From Hyaloraphidium curvatum (taxonomy: Eukaryota; Monoblepharomycota; Hyaloraphidiomycetes; Hyaloraphidiales; Hyaloraphidiaceae), in contig JAIVFI010000027.1 in assembly GCA_025558095.1 (NCBI GenBank), positions 62,001 through 126,000 on the forward strand: a DNA stretch of 64,000 nucleotides, written 5' to 3'. Shown here in pieces: positions 9,915 through 20,834 of this stretch (positions are counted from its first letter, which is position 1; every line of letters starts with the position of its first letter). Both the position numbers and the translations under genes were made by a program. The notes under the pieces were generated by a model. The model did no database searches, was not told the origin of the DNA, and saw only the letters and a list, made by a program, of their open reading frames with translations.

Positions 9915-12842
9915 ATGCTGAAGCTTAAGCTTCGCGGGCCGGCGACGGCCCCAGCGGTCTCGGAGGGCCCGGAAGAGAGGGCGAACAGCGCAGCAGCCGA
10001 GGGTCTCCCCCGCCCTTCGGACGCGGGGATTGAGGTTCCCGCGGCACCAAAGACATTGGAACAGGAGTTATTCGGGGACGAGCCCGATGTGCATGCGGGG
10101 AACGGCCACCGCGACGCTTCCGCCGAGGTGGAGGGCTCGCAGGCCAACGGCGGGGCCGAGGAGGACGTCCAGCTGTTCTGCATATGCCGTCGTCCCTACG
10201 TCGAGGGTGTTTTCATGTTCGGCTGTGATGGGCCCCCGCGGAACACTGCCATCGAGGACCTTTTCGGGGAGGAGGACGAGCCGGCACCGTCGTGTTCGAA
10301 CTGGTTCCACCCCGCGTGCCTTCTTGGGGGCCCCATGGACGCCGCCGAGTTTTCTCGCCGAGTTTCCGCATTCACGTGCCACGAATGCACCGGTACCCGG
10401 CGGGCGAGGGTCGTTTGGCGCGGTGCGGGGAAGGACGGCTCCGACAAGGTCGCCGAGATTGATCCGGCTCGGATGATTGAGCGGAAGAAGACCTTGCGCA
10501 CCACCGCGGGCACCGCCAAGCCGCCGCCCGCGACCGTGCTCACGGAGGCCGGACTGCAGGAAGCGGTGGACTACCCCGCTCTCCTGGAACAGCACTGGGA
10601 CATCGTGCAGCCGCACTCGTTCCGCGTCGTCGAATCGGGCTTCGACCTGTCGCGGGACCAGCTCAAGGAGGACGGCTTCGACGCCCCCATCCTGATCAAA
10701 TCCCTCGATGGCCTCGGGATGCGGCTACCGAGAACCCTGACCCCGCGCGAGGCCATGGAGCGACTGGGCGCCGAGTACCCGATCGGCGCGATGGACGTGC
10801 GCTTCCAGACCGCCGAGCCCATGAGCTTGGCAGACTTTGTCGCGTACATGGAAACGCCCGAGGCCGAGCGGTCGAGGGTTCTCAACTCGATCTCGGTCGA
10901 GTTCTCGGGCACGCCGATGGAGGAGCTGGTCGAACGGCCGGACGTAGTCAAGGAGCTGGATTGGGACACGCTCGGGGTGTGGGCCGGGGAGGAGAACCAG
11001 CCGAAGAAGATTGCGCTCTATTGGCTCTGCGGAGCCAAAGGGAGCTATACCGAGTAAGCTCCTTCGCGTTTGGCGCCCATTGCCCAGGACTGATTGCGAC
11101 CTCTCGATCCTAGCTTCCACATCGACTTTGGCGGCACCTCCGTCTTCTACGCCCCCATCTCCGGCCTCAAGCGCTTCCTCTTCCTGCGTCCCACGCCGAC
11201 CCTCCTCTCCCTCTATAACGGTTGGCTCGCCTCCCCGAACCAGCACGGCACCTTCCTCCCCGCCATGATCCCGCGCGGCCTCCTCGACGCCGAAGGCGGC
11301 TGCACATACGCCGACGTCGGCCCCGGCGAGTGCCTGCTGATCCCCTCGGGCTGGATCCACGCGGTCCTGACGCCCGAGGACTCGAGCGTCGTCGGGGGAA
11401 ACTTCCTGCACGTGCTCTCGTCGGCGATGCAGGCCCGCGTGGCTGCGATGGAGGAGGAGATCGGCATGCGGAGGGCGTTCAGGATGCCGGGGGGTTACGG
11501 GTGGTTCTGGCGTGCCGCGGCGTGGTATCGCGGCCGGCTTGCCGCGGGGGAGAGGTTCGGCGAGGCGGAGAGGAAGGGCATCGCGGAGCTGGTGAGGTGG
11601 TGCAAGAAGAGGGCCGAGGAGACCAGGGATCTGGAGGACGGCGGGGATCGGGAGAAGGAAAAGGCGCGGAAGATGCGCGAAGAGGTGCCGGCATGGATCG
11701 GGAGCACCAAGAAGCTGTGGAAGGAGCTGAAGCGGGAGCTCAAGCGTTCCACCGAGGACGCCGCCAGCGAGGCTGAAGAGGTGCGGGAGGGCGACCACGA
11801 GGCCGAACCCATTGGCGAAACACCTGCTCCGAACGCGTCTCCAAAGAAGGAGCTCTTTGATCTCGACGGCGCCGGCGAGTGGGTACCCGCGACGAAAGCT
11901 GGGGAGGACCAGCGGGAACTTTTCGATCTCGAAGGATCCGGGGACTGGGTCCCCGTACCGCCCGCGGACGAGCCTGTGAGCGCGAAACGAGAGCTGTTCG
12001 ACCTGGATGGGGCCGGCGACTGGGTCCCGGCGTCGCCGCCGAAACTCGAACCACCAGTCACGACTCGTGTTGTGGATCCCCTACCTCCTTCGCCGCCGAA
12101 GCTCAAGCTCAAGATCCGAGCTGCTGGTGCCGAGCCCGCTGTCTCCGACGAACCGAAAGCTGCCGCGCCTGAAGCATCGGGAGTCAGACCGATGAAGGAC
12201 AAGTTGACCAAGAAGCGGAAAGCCGCCCCCTCTTCTTCGTCGTCTTCGGGATCCGATTCCTCTTCGAGCAGCCGCGCTCCCCGCTCGAAAGCGTCAACCC
12301 GGGATTCGAAGCCTGCACCTGCGAAGCAGAAGGTCAGGCGTCGTGCCGCTTCGGGATCCTCGTCGGAAGGCAAAGGTTCCGGTTCGGACTCGGGGTCCGC
12401 GGATCTGGACTCGGAGTCCGTGGAATCCGATGCGGGCGACGAGTACGCGGAGCCCAAGCCCGCTGCGGGCAAGTCACGTCGCGCGTTTGCCGGGATGGAC
12501 CTCTCGATCGGCCCTCCGAAGGCCAAAAAGAAGAAGGCCGATGCTGAACCGCCGCTTGCGGGCCCGAGGAGTCTGATTCCCGGAAAGGACCGCGCACCGC
12601 AGAAGAAGAAGCGCAAGGCGATCCCCGCCGCAGCACCGGCGCCCGTCGCTCCCAAGCCCGCGGAGCCGGCCGGACCTGTCGTGCCCAAGCTCGGTCTCAT
12701 CGGGCTGATCGCGGCGCAGCAGACGGAGTCGGCCGCAGAAAAGAAGAAGAGGGAGGACAAGGGCAGCGTCTGGGCCAGGTTGGAAAAGAAGGCGGGGAAG
12801 CTCAAGGGCAAGGGCGACTTTGTCGGCGGGAAGAAGCGATGA
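9915..12842 (+). CDS. PHD finger-JmjC histone lysine demethylase
   Basis: Two exons, 9915-11053 and 11114-12842 (60-nt intron, GTAAGC donor), give 955 aa. A PHD finger spans about residues 88-158 (CICRRP, CNWFHPACLL split by an acidic insert, CHECTG). The JmjC core follows: YWLCGAKGSYTD joins FHIDFGGTSVFY exactly across the intron, supplying the HxD iron ligands, and later PSGWIHAVLTPE supplies the distal His. The PHD-JmjC order is that of the KDM7/JHD1 group, which remove methyl groups from histone lysines using iron and 2-oxoglutarate. The C-terminal third is disordered: three ELFDL(D/E)G repeats, a Ser-rich stretch and several Lys-rich candidate nuclear signals. It is convergent with the reductase gene, 75 bp apart. 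Confidence 0.9.
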
Positions 12843-12917
12843 GGGTCTTGTACCTCTTTTTCTCCGGAATCTTGATTACACTAGTTGCGAAAGATCCCAG
12901 GGCGAAGTCTGTCCCAT

Positions 12918-14112
12918 TCAGACTTTGACGACGACCTTGCCCAGCGCGTCGCCACCGGGCTTGAAGATGGCCATGAACGCGTCCGGCCAGGACTCCACGC
13001 CCTGGAAAAAGGTCTCCTCCGTCTTGACGAGGCCCTCGCGCCACCACTTGCTCATGTCCTCGAGGAACTTGCCGCGCTCGCCCGCCAGCCACGGCTGGCA
13101 GAAGAGGCCCTGCACGTTGAGCTGCTTGTAGATGCAGATTGCCGCATCGAGGGGGAGGTTGAGGGGTGTGTCCTCCTTGTTGTAGCCCTCGATCGCGCCG
13201 CAAACGACGATCCGGCCCTTGCTCTGCAGCGTGTTCAGGGCGGCCGTGAAGTGCGCGCCTCCGACGTTTTCAAAGTAGGCGGTAATCCCTGTCGATTGGC
13301 GGGTAAGCAACCTGGAGGATGATCGCGGGATCTGGACCGACACTAACCATCGGGCGACTGGCTCGCGACGAGCTTGGTGAGCTCGGCGGCGTCCTTGGCC
13401 TCCTTGTAGTTGAAGCACTTGTCGAACGAGAACTTGTCGACGGCAATCTTGCACTTGGCATCACTGCCCGCGCTGCCGATGACCAGCTCGGCCTTGTTTA
13501 CGTTCTTGGCGATCTGGCCGAGGACCGACCCGACGGCGCCGGTGGCGGTCGAGATCCACACCCGGTCCGTGGGCTGCAGCGCAAGAAGGTCCGCGCCGGC
13601 ATATGCGGTGCTACCAGGCATCCCGAGCAGCCCGATCCCGAGCGAAATCTCCGACTCCTTGAGGTAGGGAGTCAGGTTCCGCACGTTGCCGGACACCGCA
13701 GCGCCGGGGACGGCCTGGACGGCGACCAGCGGGAGGTTGGCGCCGAAGCGGTCGCCGGCCTTGAAGGCGGCGTTGTTGGACTTGAGCACCTTGCCCGAGA
13801 CGTACGCGTTGATGGGCTTGCCGACGGTCTGCCCGCGGCCGGGCCGCATTGTGCCCCGCAGGTACGGGTCGACCGACATGGCGAGCACCTGCAGCCCATG
13901 TAAGCGACAAGTAGACACGAAGCACCCGTGCAGATGAAGAGTAGACACGCGTAAGAGACGGGCAAACGGGTTCGACGCGGCCTCCGAACCTGGACGAGGA
14001 GCCCGTCCGCGGGGGCATCTTCCGGCGCGTCCACCTCGACGATGGCAAAGTCCTCACGCGTCGGCTCGCCGACGGGGACCTTCGCGAGCGTAACGGCCTT
14101 CGTTTTCGGCAT
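12918..14112 (-). CDS. NADP-dependent alkenal/prostaglandin reductase-like MDR oxidoreductase
   Basis: Three exons read as 14112-13990, 13888-13348 and 13288-12918, giving 344 aa. The first donor is an unusual GTTCGG; the second is GTTAGT. Hallmarks of the zinc-free medium-chain group are present: SVDPYLRGTMRP near residue 50, the nucleotide-binding TGAVGSVLGQIAK, and YFENVGGAHFTAAL. Such enzymes reduce the double bond of alpha,beta-unsaturated aldehydes and ketones with NADPH, often in detoxification of lipid peroxidation products. No targeting signal is seen. Family assignment is firm; the physiological substrate is inferred. Confidence 0.88.
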
Positions 14113-14400
14113 CCTGGAGGGAAAAAGACTCGACTTTCGTAATGGGTGACGGCCGTCGGCTAAATCCGCGGCTCTAATGGCGTGCCGGCGCCAATTTCTC
14201 TCGCGCCTTGGGCACTTTGACCGTCCACTTATACCATCACGCGGATATCCAAACCGCGCGTTGCCAACAGCAGAGTTCATCAATCACATTTTACTTATCC
14301 GAGCCTGGTTCTGCCTTCGATTGTTTGCGATGCAGTTGTCACGCCTCTCCGCTTCATCCGGCAGCAAGCTTCGTTTTCGGTCCTAGGAAAAAGGAAACGT

Positions 14401-14690
14401 CTACGGGGTCGGACACACGTTATCCATGCTGAATTTGATGCCCGCCCCCCGGACCAACGTCCACAAGCCCAAGGCGGCGGTAAGGGCCGTGACGGCAAAA
14501 GCCCGCGCGGCTCCGTAGTCGATCGCGAAGCCAAGCCACTTGCCCCTCGCCGAGGTCTCCCAGCAGGCCCAACAACGCCTCGTGGTCCGCCAACTGGGCA
14601 GTTCGCGCGTCCGCGTTGTGGGGGAGAAGCCGTAGCCATGCGGCCGCGGATCCCAAGTCCTCCGCATCCGTTCGGGGCTGATCTCTACGC
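14401..14690 (-). pseudogene. Remnant E of the CP-tail membrane protein family
   Basis: Only the C-terminal part survives: LLGDLGEG, then, after a one-base shift in a CCCC run near 14543, KWLGFAIDYGAARAFAVTAL and TLVRGAGIKFSMDNVCPTP with a stop. This matches the ends of copies A and B (VDWGVVRGLVATG, LRGAGVGVTIQSVCPA). No upstream helices of the family were found before the MFS gene, so it is a 5'-deleted, frame-shifted relic. Confidence 0.7.
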
Positions 14691-14830
14691 CGATGCGCTC
14701 GGTCGGGGCTCAGATCATTAAAACCAACGCCAGTACGTTTAGGTCGCAGAGGCGGGCGTAAAGGCGTAGACCGTCCACAGAGCTGTACGTTCTCCAGGAT
14801 CATAATCAACGTTGACGAGCTCAACAAGTC

Positions 14831-15890
14831 CTACACCTTGACAAGCATCTTCCACCCCGCCACCGACATCCTCACCCACACCAGAAAACACACCCCAACC
14901 GCGTAGATGCACCCCGCCCACAGCTGGGCGTACAAGTAGCTCGCCGACACCTTCACCCCGTCGATGTACACGGCCCCGCGGTCCACCAGCGCCCCAAACA
15001 GCGGCGCGTTGCCGAAGAAGGCGAGTGAGAAGGCGACGTACAGCGTTCCGATGGCCACGGGGAACGCTTCGATGCGCGCAAAGAGCTTGGCGACGTTGGT
15101 CCCCACCAGACCAAAGAGCGGGCCCCAGAAGAGGCCCCAGCACACCGCGAACGCGTACAGCATGGCTTCGCTGGTCCCAGCCGGCACCCAGAGCGCAAAG
15201 ATGGACAGGGCGGTGAGCGCCTGCATCAGGCAGAGCAGGTTCAGCGACCCCGCCCGGTGCACGAGCGAGCCGACCACCACGGAGGAGAGCGAGCCAACGC
15301 CGCCGTTGATGGCGAGGAGGTTGGAGCCCATCTGCGGGCTCAGCTTCATGTCGTAGGCGTAGGAGGGGAGGAAGAAAGGGGAGGGGAAGGCCCAGGCGGC
15401 GAGGAAGAGGCCGAGGAAGAGGCGGAGGAAGAGCGAGTCCTTGAACAGGGCGACGGAGAAGAAGGGTCGTTTGGGGGTGTCCGGCGACGGTTTGGGCCGC
15501 GCCGAGAGGGGGATCCGGGGGCGGAAGATGATCGCGCAAAAGCCCATGACGGCCGCGTTGACGACAGCGTAGATGCGCAGGGTCCAAGCCGGGCCGAGGC
15601 TCGCGAGCATCCTTCCCGTCGCCAGGGACCACACCAGCCCGCCGATCCCGGTGCCGCTCATCGCCAGTCCGAATGCCAGGGGGAGCTTCTTTGCGAACCA
15701 CCCCGAGGGAGCGCTGGTGGCTCCGTTGCCCGCGAACGCGCAGCCGATCCCAAACACGACGCCCTGCGTGGCCAGCACCCCGCCGACCGACGTTGTGCAG
15801 ACGAACGACGCGGCGACATTGGCCGAGACCTGCAGCGCGGCCCCCAGGAGCAGCGAAGCACGCGACCCGCTCCCTGGCCGGGGGCAAAGC
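14831..15890 (-). CDS. MFS transporter, monocarboxylate-carrier-like, 5' end missing or unresolved
   Basis: From about 15870 down, the frame encodes consecutive membrane helices: SLLLGAALQVSANVAASFVC, TQGVVFGIGCAFA, FGLAMSGTGIGGLVWSLATG, AVVNAAVMGFCAII, a charged central loop, then six more helices ending WVRMSVAGWKMLVKV. Helix order and the SGTGIGGLVW segment fit fungal MCT-like carriers of the major facilitator superfamily. The usual first helix and the GxxxDRxG-type loop are not found, and no in-frame ATG precedes the helices; the minus-strand sequence up to 16.2 kb shows no candidate first exon. It may have an undetected upstream exon or be 5'-truncated. Confidence 0.65.
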
Positions 15891-16553
15891 CGATAGTCAT
15901 ACGCCGACGAGGCTCACTCCATGCAGGATGCGTAACGATTTCACCATCCGTGGCCAACAAGCATGGGACATGTTGGGCTACAGGCGGCGGCGGTGCCGTT
16001 TGCTCGCGTCTCGCGTGACGGATGCCAAGACGGAGCCACGGATACCAAGACGGAGCCTGAAGGGAGCATGGAAAGTCAACGAGGCGATCCGAGTGAGCGC
16101 AACTTCGCAACACTCACGCTACTTCGCTGACAAGCTTCCACCAAAAATAAGAAAGCTAGGCAAGCTGCTTGATACGCAGGTTGTTTCCGTCACTTCTATG
16201 ATATGCAACTAGCTTTCGAGAACCGAGTGGCCCGAGCGCAGCAGCGCTGTAGAGTCGAGCGAAATGCACTACGGCGCGGAGCACCTGAACTGGGGCATGA
16301 CGGACGCGCTGCTTTGAGGCCGCGGGGACCTGCCCCTCGAAACTGCTGCAGATTCGACACGCGAACGTGGACGATTAGAACGCTTGTTGGCTGCTTTGGG
16401 GAGGTGGCGGGGCTGGAAATCAACACGGACCAGGTGGAGAAGAGTCTGGCGGCCGCCGTGAGCCCGACGATTGAGAAGCGGCGATCGAAGGCGCTCCGTC
16501 CCCCCGCATCGCGCCCGAAGCGCGTCCCACGCGCGCGCTACGCGGCCTCAGCG
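15891..16553. other. Region without a supported gene
   Basis: About 660 bp. I see no convincing first exon for the MFS gene and no extended start for the BTB-like gene. Open frames here lack recognisable domains and biased codon use. Confidence 0.35.
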
Positions 16554-17066
16554 ATGGCCGCGCCGAATGTGGAGGAGTTCCAGGCTGCCAGCGCCCCGCA
16601 CGACTGCGAAATCACCGCGGGCCAGGGCGACAAGGCCGTCGCGTTCAAGGCGCACCGGCTGCTGCTCCGGATGGCGTCGACGGTCATCGACCAGATGTGC
16701 GCGGACTGCGACGGTGCGGACGAGGTGGGAGGATCGGCGGCATGGCGGCTCTGCCTTGGTTGACGTGCAGGACCAGCGCCTTCCCTCTCCCGCGGTGGCT
16801 GTGGTACATTCCATACCGTGAACTGCAAATTCTTCTGCGAGGACGTGTCGGCCGTCGTGACGCGGCGGTGGAAGTTCAAGGACATCGTCAAGACCATCAG
16901 CGATCTCCCGAACGGACACGGTATCGCCGCCGACCTGAACCATCTCTACATCGAACGGATTGCCGAGGCCTATAAAAAGATCCGTGCTACCCCTCGGAAG
17001 TCCACTGCGAAGCAGGAAAGGGACCTGGTGGAGGAGCAGCTCGGCGTCATCTTTGATGGAGGATGA
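16554..17066 (+). CDS. Small BTB/POZ-like protein
   Basis: Two exons, 16554-16724 and 16842-17066, give 131 aa (GTGGGA donor; acceptor in TTCTGCGAG). The first exon carries a BTB-like opening: DCEITAGQGDKAVAFKAHRL followed by LLRMASTVIDQM, as in the strand-helix start of BTB domains. The second exon (WKFKDIVKTISDLPNGHG, LYIERIAEAYKKIR) replaces the usual remainder of the domain and is not recognised. BTB proteins dimerise and often serve Cul3 ligases; at this length the domain would be partial. It could be a truncated gene copy. Confidence 0.45.
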
Positions 17067-17413
17067 TATGCTGCCCCGCCTAGCGACAGCAGTAGCAGCA
17101 GCAGCAGTAGCAGTGACAGCGAATGACTGTACGTGCTCGATTGACAGCGAGCGGCCATAACGATCCGGGCCTCACGACGTGAACGAGCTGTCGACTTTTG
17201 AGTCTCCTGAAATCCATCCATCTCGACTATTGAGCAGCATAGAGTATCCGGAGAAACGCTCGTGCTCCGGATCCGGGAGCCGGAACAAGTTTAAGGGGGG
17301 CAGGGCTCTATCTTTCGTGTAAACTGGTGTTTGATGAACAAGTTTAGGCGCCTCGCGACTTGCCCCTGCTGACTGAGCGCCGCGATCCAGTCACCGCCCG
17401 ACCGCACCCCGCC
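17067..17413. repeat. Intergenic region with an AGC/AGT microsatellite
   Basis: A short trinucleotide-like run of AGCAGT/AGCAGC units lies at about 17087-17120 right after the BTB-like stop. The rest, up to the kinase start, shows no gene; the kinase promoter is expected here. Confidence 0.5.
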
Positions 17414-19388
17414 ATGCTCCGCGCGGCGCTCTCGTCCGCGCTGCGGCGACCGGGCACGCAGCCGGCCGTGCGGACTGCGGCTGCCCCGGCGCCCCTGCGG
17501 ACGCTGCGGCAGCCCCACCCGGCGCCGATGCCCGTGGCGCTCCGGCCGTGGCCCGCCCTCGCCGGTGCGCCGCGCTTCCGCGCGATGTCTCAGCAGGCCG
17601 CGCCGGCCGCGGGCGGGCAGCAGCAGCAGAAGGCGCGGCCGAAGCACGGCCTGCCGTTCCGTGCGGCGCGGGGATTCCTCGGCGCCGCCACCGCCGCGGG
17701 CCTCGCATACTGGTTCTACCTGTTCAAGCTGCAGGAGGAGCCGGCTGTCATGGCGCCCGACGCGCCAGACCCGCCGCCGGAGGTGTTCGTCCACCCGTAC
17801 TCGCTCAAGCCGTGGTGGTGGCGGTTCCTCTTCTCCGTCAGGCGGTCGCTATACCTGGCATGGGTCTTTTTCCCCGTCGGCGTGAGGCTCTTTTTCTCGT
17901 CGCTCTTTCCGAAATCGGAGTATTTCCGGGAGGCCCTCGTGGAGTCGTTCCTGCGGGCCATGGAGAAGGGCGGGTGCTGCTTCATGAAGCTGGGCCAGTG
18001 GATCTCGATGCGGCCGGACCTGTTCCCGCCCGACATCATCGCCGCCATGGCGACGCTCCGGACGGGCGTGCCGCCACACCCGATCGAGCACACGCGCCGG
18101 GAGATCCGGGACAGCTTCGGCCGCGACCTCGAGGACATCTTCGAGTCGTTCGAGGAGAAGCCCTCCTCGAGCGGCACCGTGGCGCAGGTCCACCGCGCCG
18201 TGCTCCGCAACGAAAAGATCGGCGGCACGGAGCAGGTGGCCGTCAAGGTCCGCCACCCCAACGCCATCGCGGAATCCTTCGTGGACCTGGACCTCATCTT
18301 CCTCTTCGTCGACACCTTCCTGCCCACCACCTACGCGCTGCCGTGCTCGCAGGACGAGCTGGCCCGGATCATCCAGCAGCAGCTCGATTTCCGCTGGGAG
18401 GCCTACAACCTGTCGGTCTTTGCCCGCAACTTCCACGCCGAGCTCAGCTCGGGCCTGATCCACTTCCCCCGCGTCACCAAATCCCTCGTCTCCGACTCTG
18501 TGCTCGTCGAATCGTGGGCCGAGGGCGACACCATCGAGACCATGTTCTCGGAGATCCACTCGTACGACGGCTCGTGGGCCAACGCGCGCAACCGGACCCT
18601 GGGCGACCGCTTCTCCGCCGCCGCGCGCGAGAAGAAGAAGCAGCTCGCCCGCCTGCTGTTCGACATCAACGCCAAGATGTTTTTGCGCGACAATATGGCC
18701 CACTCGGACATGCACGGCGGCAACCTCATCTTCTCGCCCGTCCACGGGCAGGTGACGGTGATCGACGCGGGCCTCGTGGCCACGCTGGACCCGGACGCGT
18801 ACAACGCCTTCGGCGACTTCATGCGCGGGCTGTGCGCCGGGAACGTGGACACCATCACCGAAAAGCTGCTCGAGTTCAACGTCTCGAGCTCGCCGGTCGA
18901 CGAGGGCGAGTTCCGCGCGTCGGTGCAGCGCCTGGTGGACCAGTGGAAGGCCTCGGCCACGTCGACGGCGCGGGACGAGACCGGCGCGCGGAAACCCTCG
19001 ACGCAGCCGGGCGTGGCGGAGGAGTTCGAGGAAGGGTCGTCGCCCGCCCTGGGCGACCTCGTGGGGAGCCTTCTGATCAACCTGCAAAAGTTCCGGATGA
19101 AGCTCCGCGGCGACGTGGCCGCGAGCATCATGACCATCTCGATCGCCGAGGGGCTGATCCTGCAGCTGGATCCGGATTTCGACGTCGTGTTTTCGGCGCT
19201 GCCCTACTTTGTCAAGTACAGGGTGGGTTTCTCGCGTGGGGTGAGGTTGTGACGGAGCTGACGCTTTCGACCAGGGATGGGAAAGCGCCAAGGCGGCGTG
19301 GGAAGGGACCAAGAAGAACAAACCGGCGGAGAAGAAGGCGGTGGTGGAGAGCGTCGCGGAGGGGAACGCCGTAGCCAAAGCGGCTTGA
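17414..19388 (+). CDS. Mitochondrial ABC1/ADCK-type (UbiB family) atypical kinase
   Basis: Exons 17414-19222 and 19275-19388 (52-nt intron, GTGGGT donor) give 640 aa. A long Ala/Arg-rich presequence and a hydrophobic segment (FLGAATAAGLAYWFYLF) suggest the inner mitochondrial membrane. The UbiB signature is intact: KLGQWISMRPDLFP (KxGQ), SSGTVAQVHRA in place of the Gly-rich loop, VAVKVRHPN with the catalytic Lys, DMHGGNL and VIDAGL with metal ligands. The layout resembles ADCK2-type members more than Coq8, though that subgroup call is tentative. UbiB kinases or ATPases support coenzyme Q and lipid metabolism. The second exon supplies a Lys-rich tail and avoids a premature stop. Confidence 0.9.
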
Positions 19389-19553
19389 GCTCCATCTTGA
19401 AAGCGGCCGGGAATTGCCTCGGTTTGCGGCACGAGGAACAGGAAACAGACTTAGTCGGGCTAGAACTGATTAGACTGGCAATGGAGATGATCATTTCGGA
19501 AAGTCTTGGCGACATCGAAGATACGTCGTACTCTCACTACCTGTTGAAGGCGC

Positions 19554-20702
19554 CTACAACTTCGCAGCCTCGCTGCTGGGATCCTCGGCAACGTCGATGA
19601 CGACCTTGCCGTACGACTTCCTCGACGCCAGATCCTCCAGCGCCTCCCCGACCTTGTCCAGCCCCTTGTACCTCTTCCCAAACACCAGCGGCTTGGGCTT
19701 GAGCCGGCTCGCAAACAGCCTCCCGACGCCCTCGATCGCGGGCTCCCACAACTCGGGGAACTGCGCGAACGTGCCGCCCTGGGTCACGTGGAGCACGTTG
19801 ATCTGCTTGACGAGGAGGATGTTGGTGCGCACGCGCTCGGGGGTCTGCGGGGTGCGGCCGGTGAAGCCGACGAGCATGACGCGCGAGTGGGGGGCGCAGC
19901 ACTTGAGGCCGGCCTCGAGCTGGCCGACGATGTCGACTGCGGGAAGCAAATGAACACGGGATCACGTCTGCGGCAGAAGACAAGACCCACAGAACACGTC
20001 GACTCCGGGGAACTTCTTGCCCGCCTTGACGGTGAGCTCCTTGACCTTGACCGCCCAGTCCGGGTCCGCCGAGTAGTCGAAAACGTAATCTGCCCCCAGC
20101 TGCCTGCACACCTCCATCTTCTCCGCCGACCCGCACGTCGCGACGACCGTGCAGTTGAAGTACTTTGCGATCTGCACGGCCGCGCAGCCCACGCCCCCGG
20201 CAGCTGCGTTCACGAGCACCCACTCCCCCTCCCTGATCTTGGCCCGGTCCACGAGCCCGTGCCAGCTGGTCACATAGTTGCCCCTGAACCCGCACGCCTC
20301 GCGCAAGCTGAGCTCGGGCGGCACCCGGTTCACGTCGTGCGAAGACCGCGGGACCACGGCGAGCAGCTCCCGTGCACAGCCACCGGTGATATAGGGCGCG
20401 ACGGAGCCGTAGACGCGGGTGCCGGGTTGCAGGGGGAGGAGGTGCTTCAAGTGCGGGTTCTGGGCCGCGCGCGGGCCGACCTCCGCCACGACACCACTGT
20501 ACTCGTGGCAAGGAACGAAGGGCAGCTCGGGCTTGTACTGGTACGTGCCCGCGAGCAGCAAGATGTCCGGGAAGTTGACGGAAACGTGGACGATCTTGAT
20601 GAGCAGGCCGTCCGGGGGACACGCTGGCGCCGGCACGTCCTCCACGCAGCCCGCCGCGTCCCGCGGGTTCGGCATCGCCCGGCGGATGAGAATGGCTTTC
20701 AT
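19554..20702 (-). CDS. Quinone oxidoreductase-like zinc-free MDR enzyme
   Basis: Exons 20702-19991 and 19936-19554 give 364 aa (GTGGGT donor, 54-nt intron). The N-terminal GroES-like part has SVNFPDILLLAGTYQYKPE and PFVPCHEYSGVV; the Rossmann part has NAAAGGVGCAAVQIAKY and LGADYVFDY. This matches NADPH:quinone oxidoreductase/QOR2-like proteins, which reduce quinones or enones in the cytosol; Zn-binding cysteines of true alcohol dehydrogenases are missing. It is divergent from membrane copy A with 132 bp between the starts. Confidence 0.88.
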
Positions 20703-20834
20703 GGCGCCGAGGATGCGCGCGAGATGGCCTAGTTTCGGGCCGCGCGGCTTGAGGGAGACAGTCTGGAGAAACAGCCGAAGCTAGGCGCGGAAGGCACGCG
20801 CGGAACCGGCAAACAGTGAAGTCTGAACAGAACA

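Noticed and set aside
16970-17221. Minus-strand peptide with a poly-Leu stretch, resembling a membrane helix
   Set aside because: It is simply the reverse of the AGC microsatellite after the BTB-like gene.
17548-19374. 608-residue second-frame open reading frame over the ADCK kinase
   Set aside because: Low-complexity Arg/Pro-rich shadow of a conserved kinase frame.
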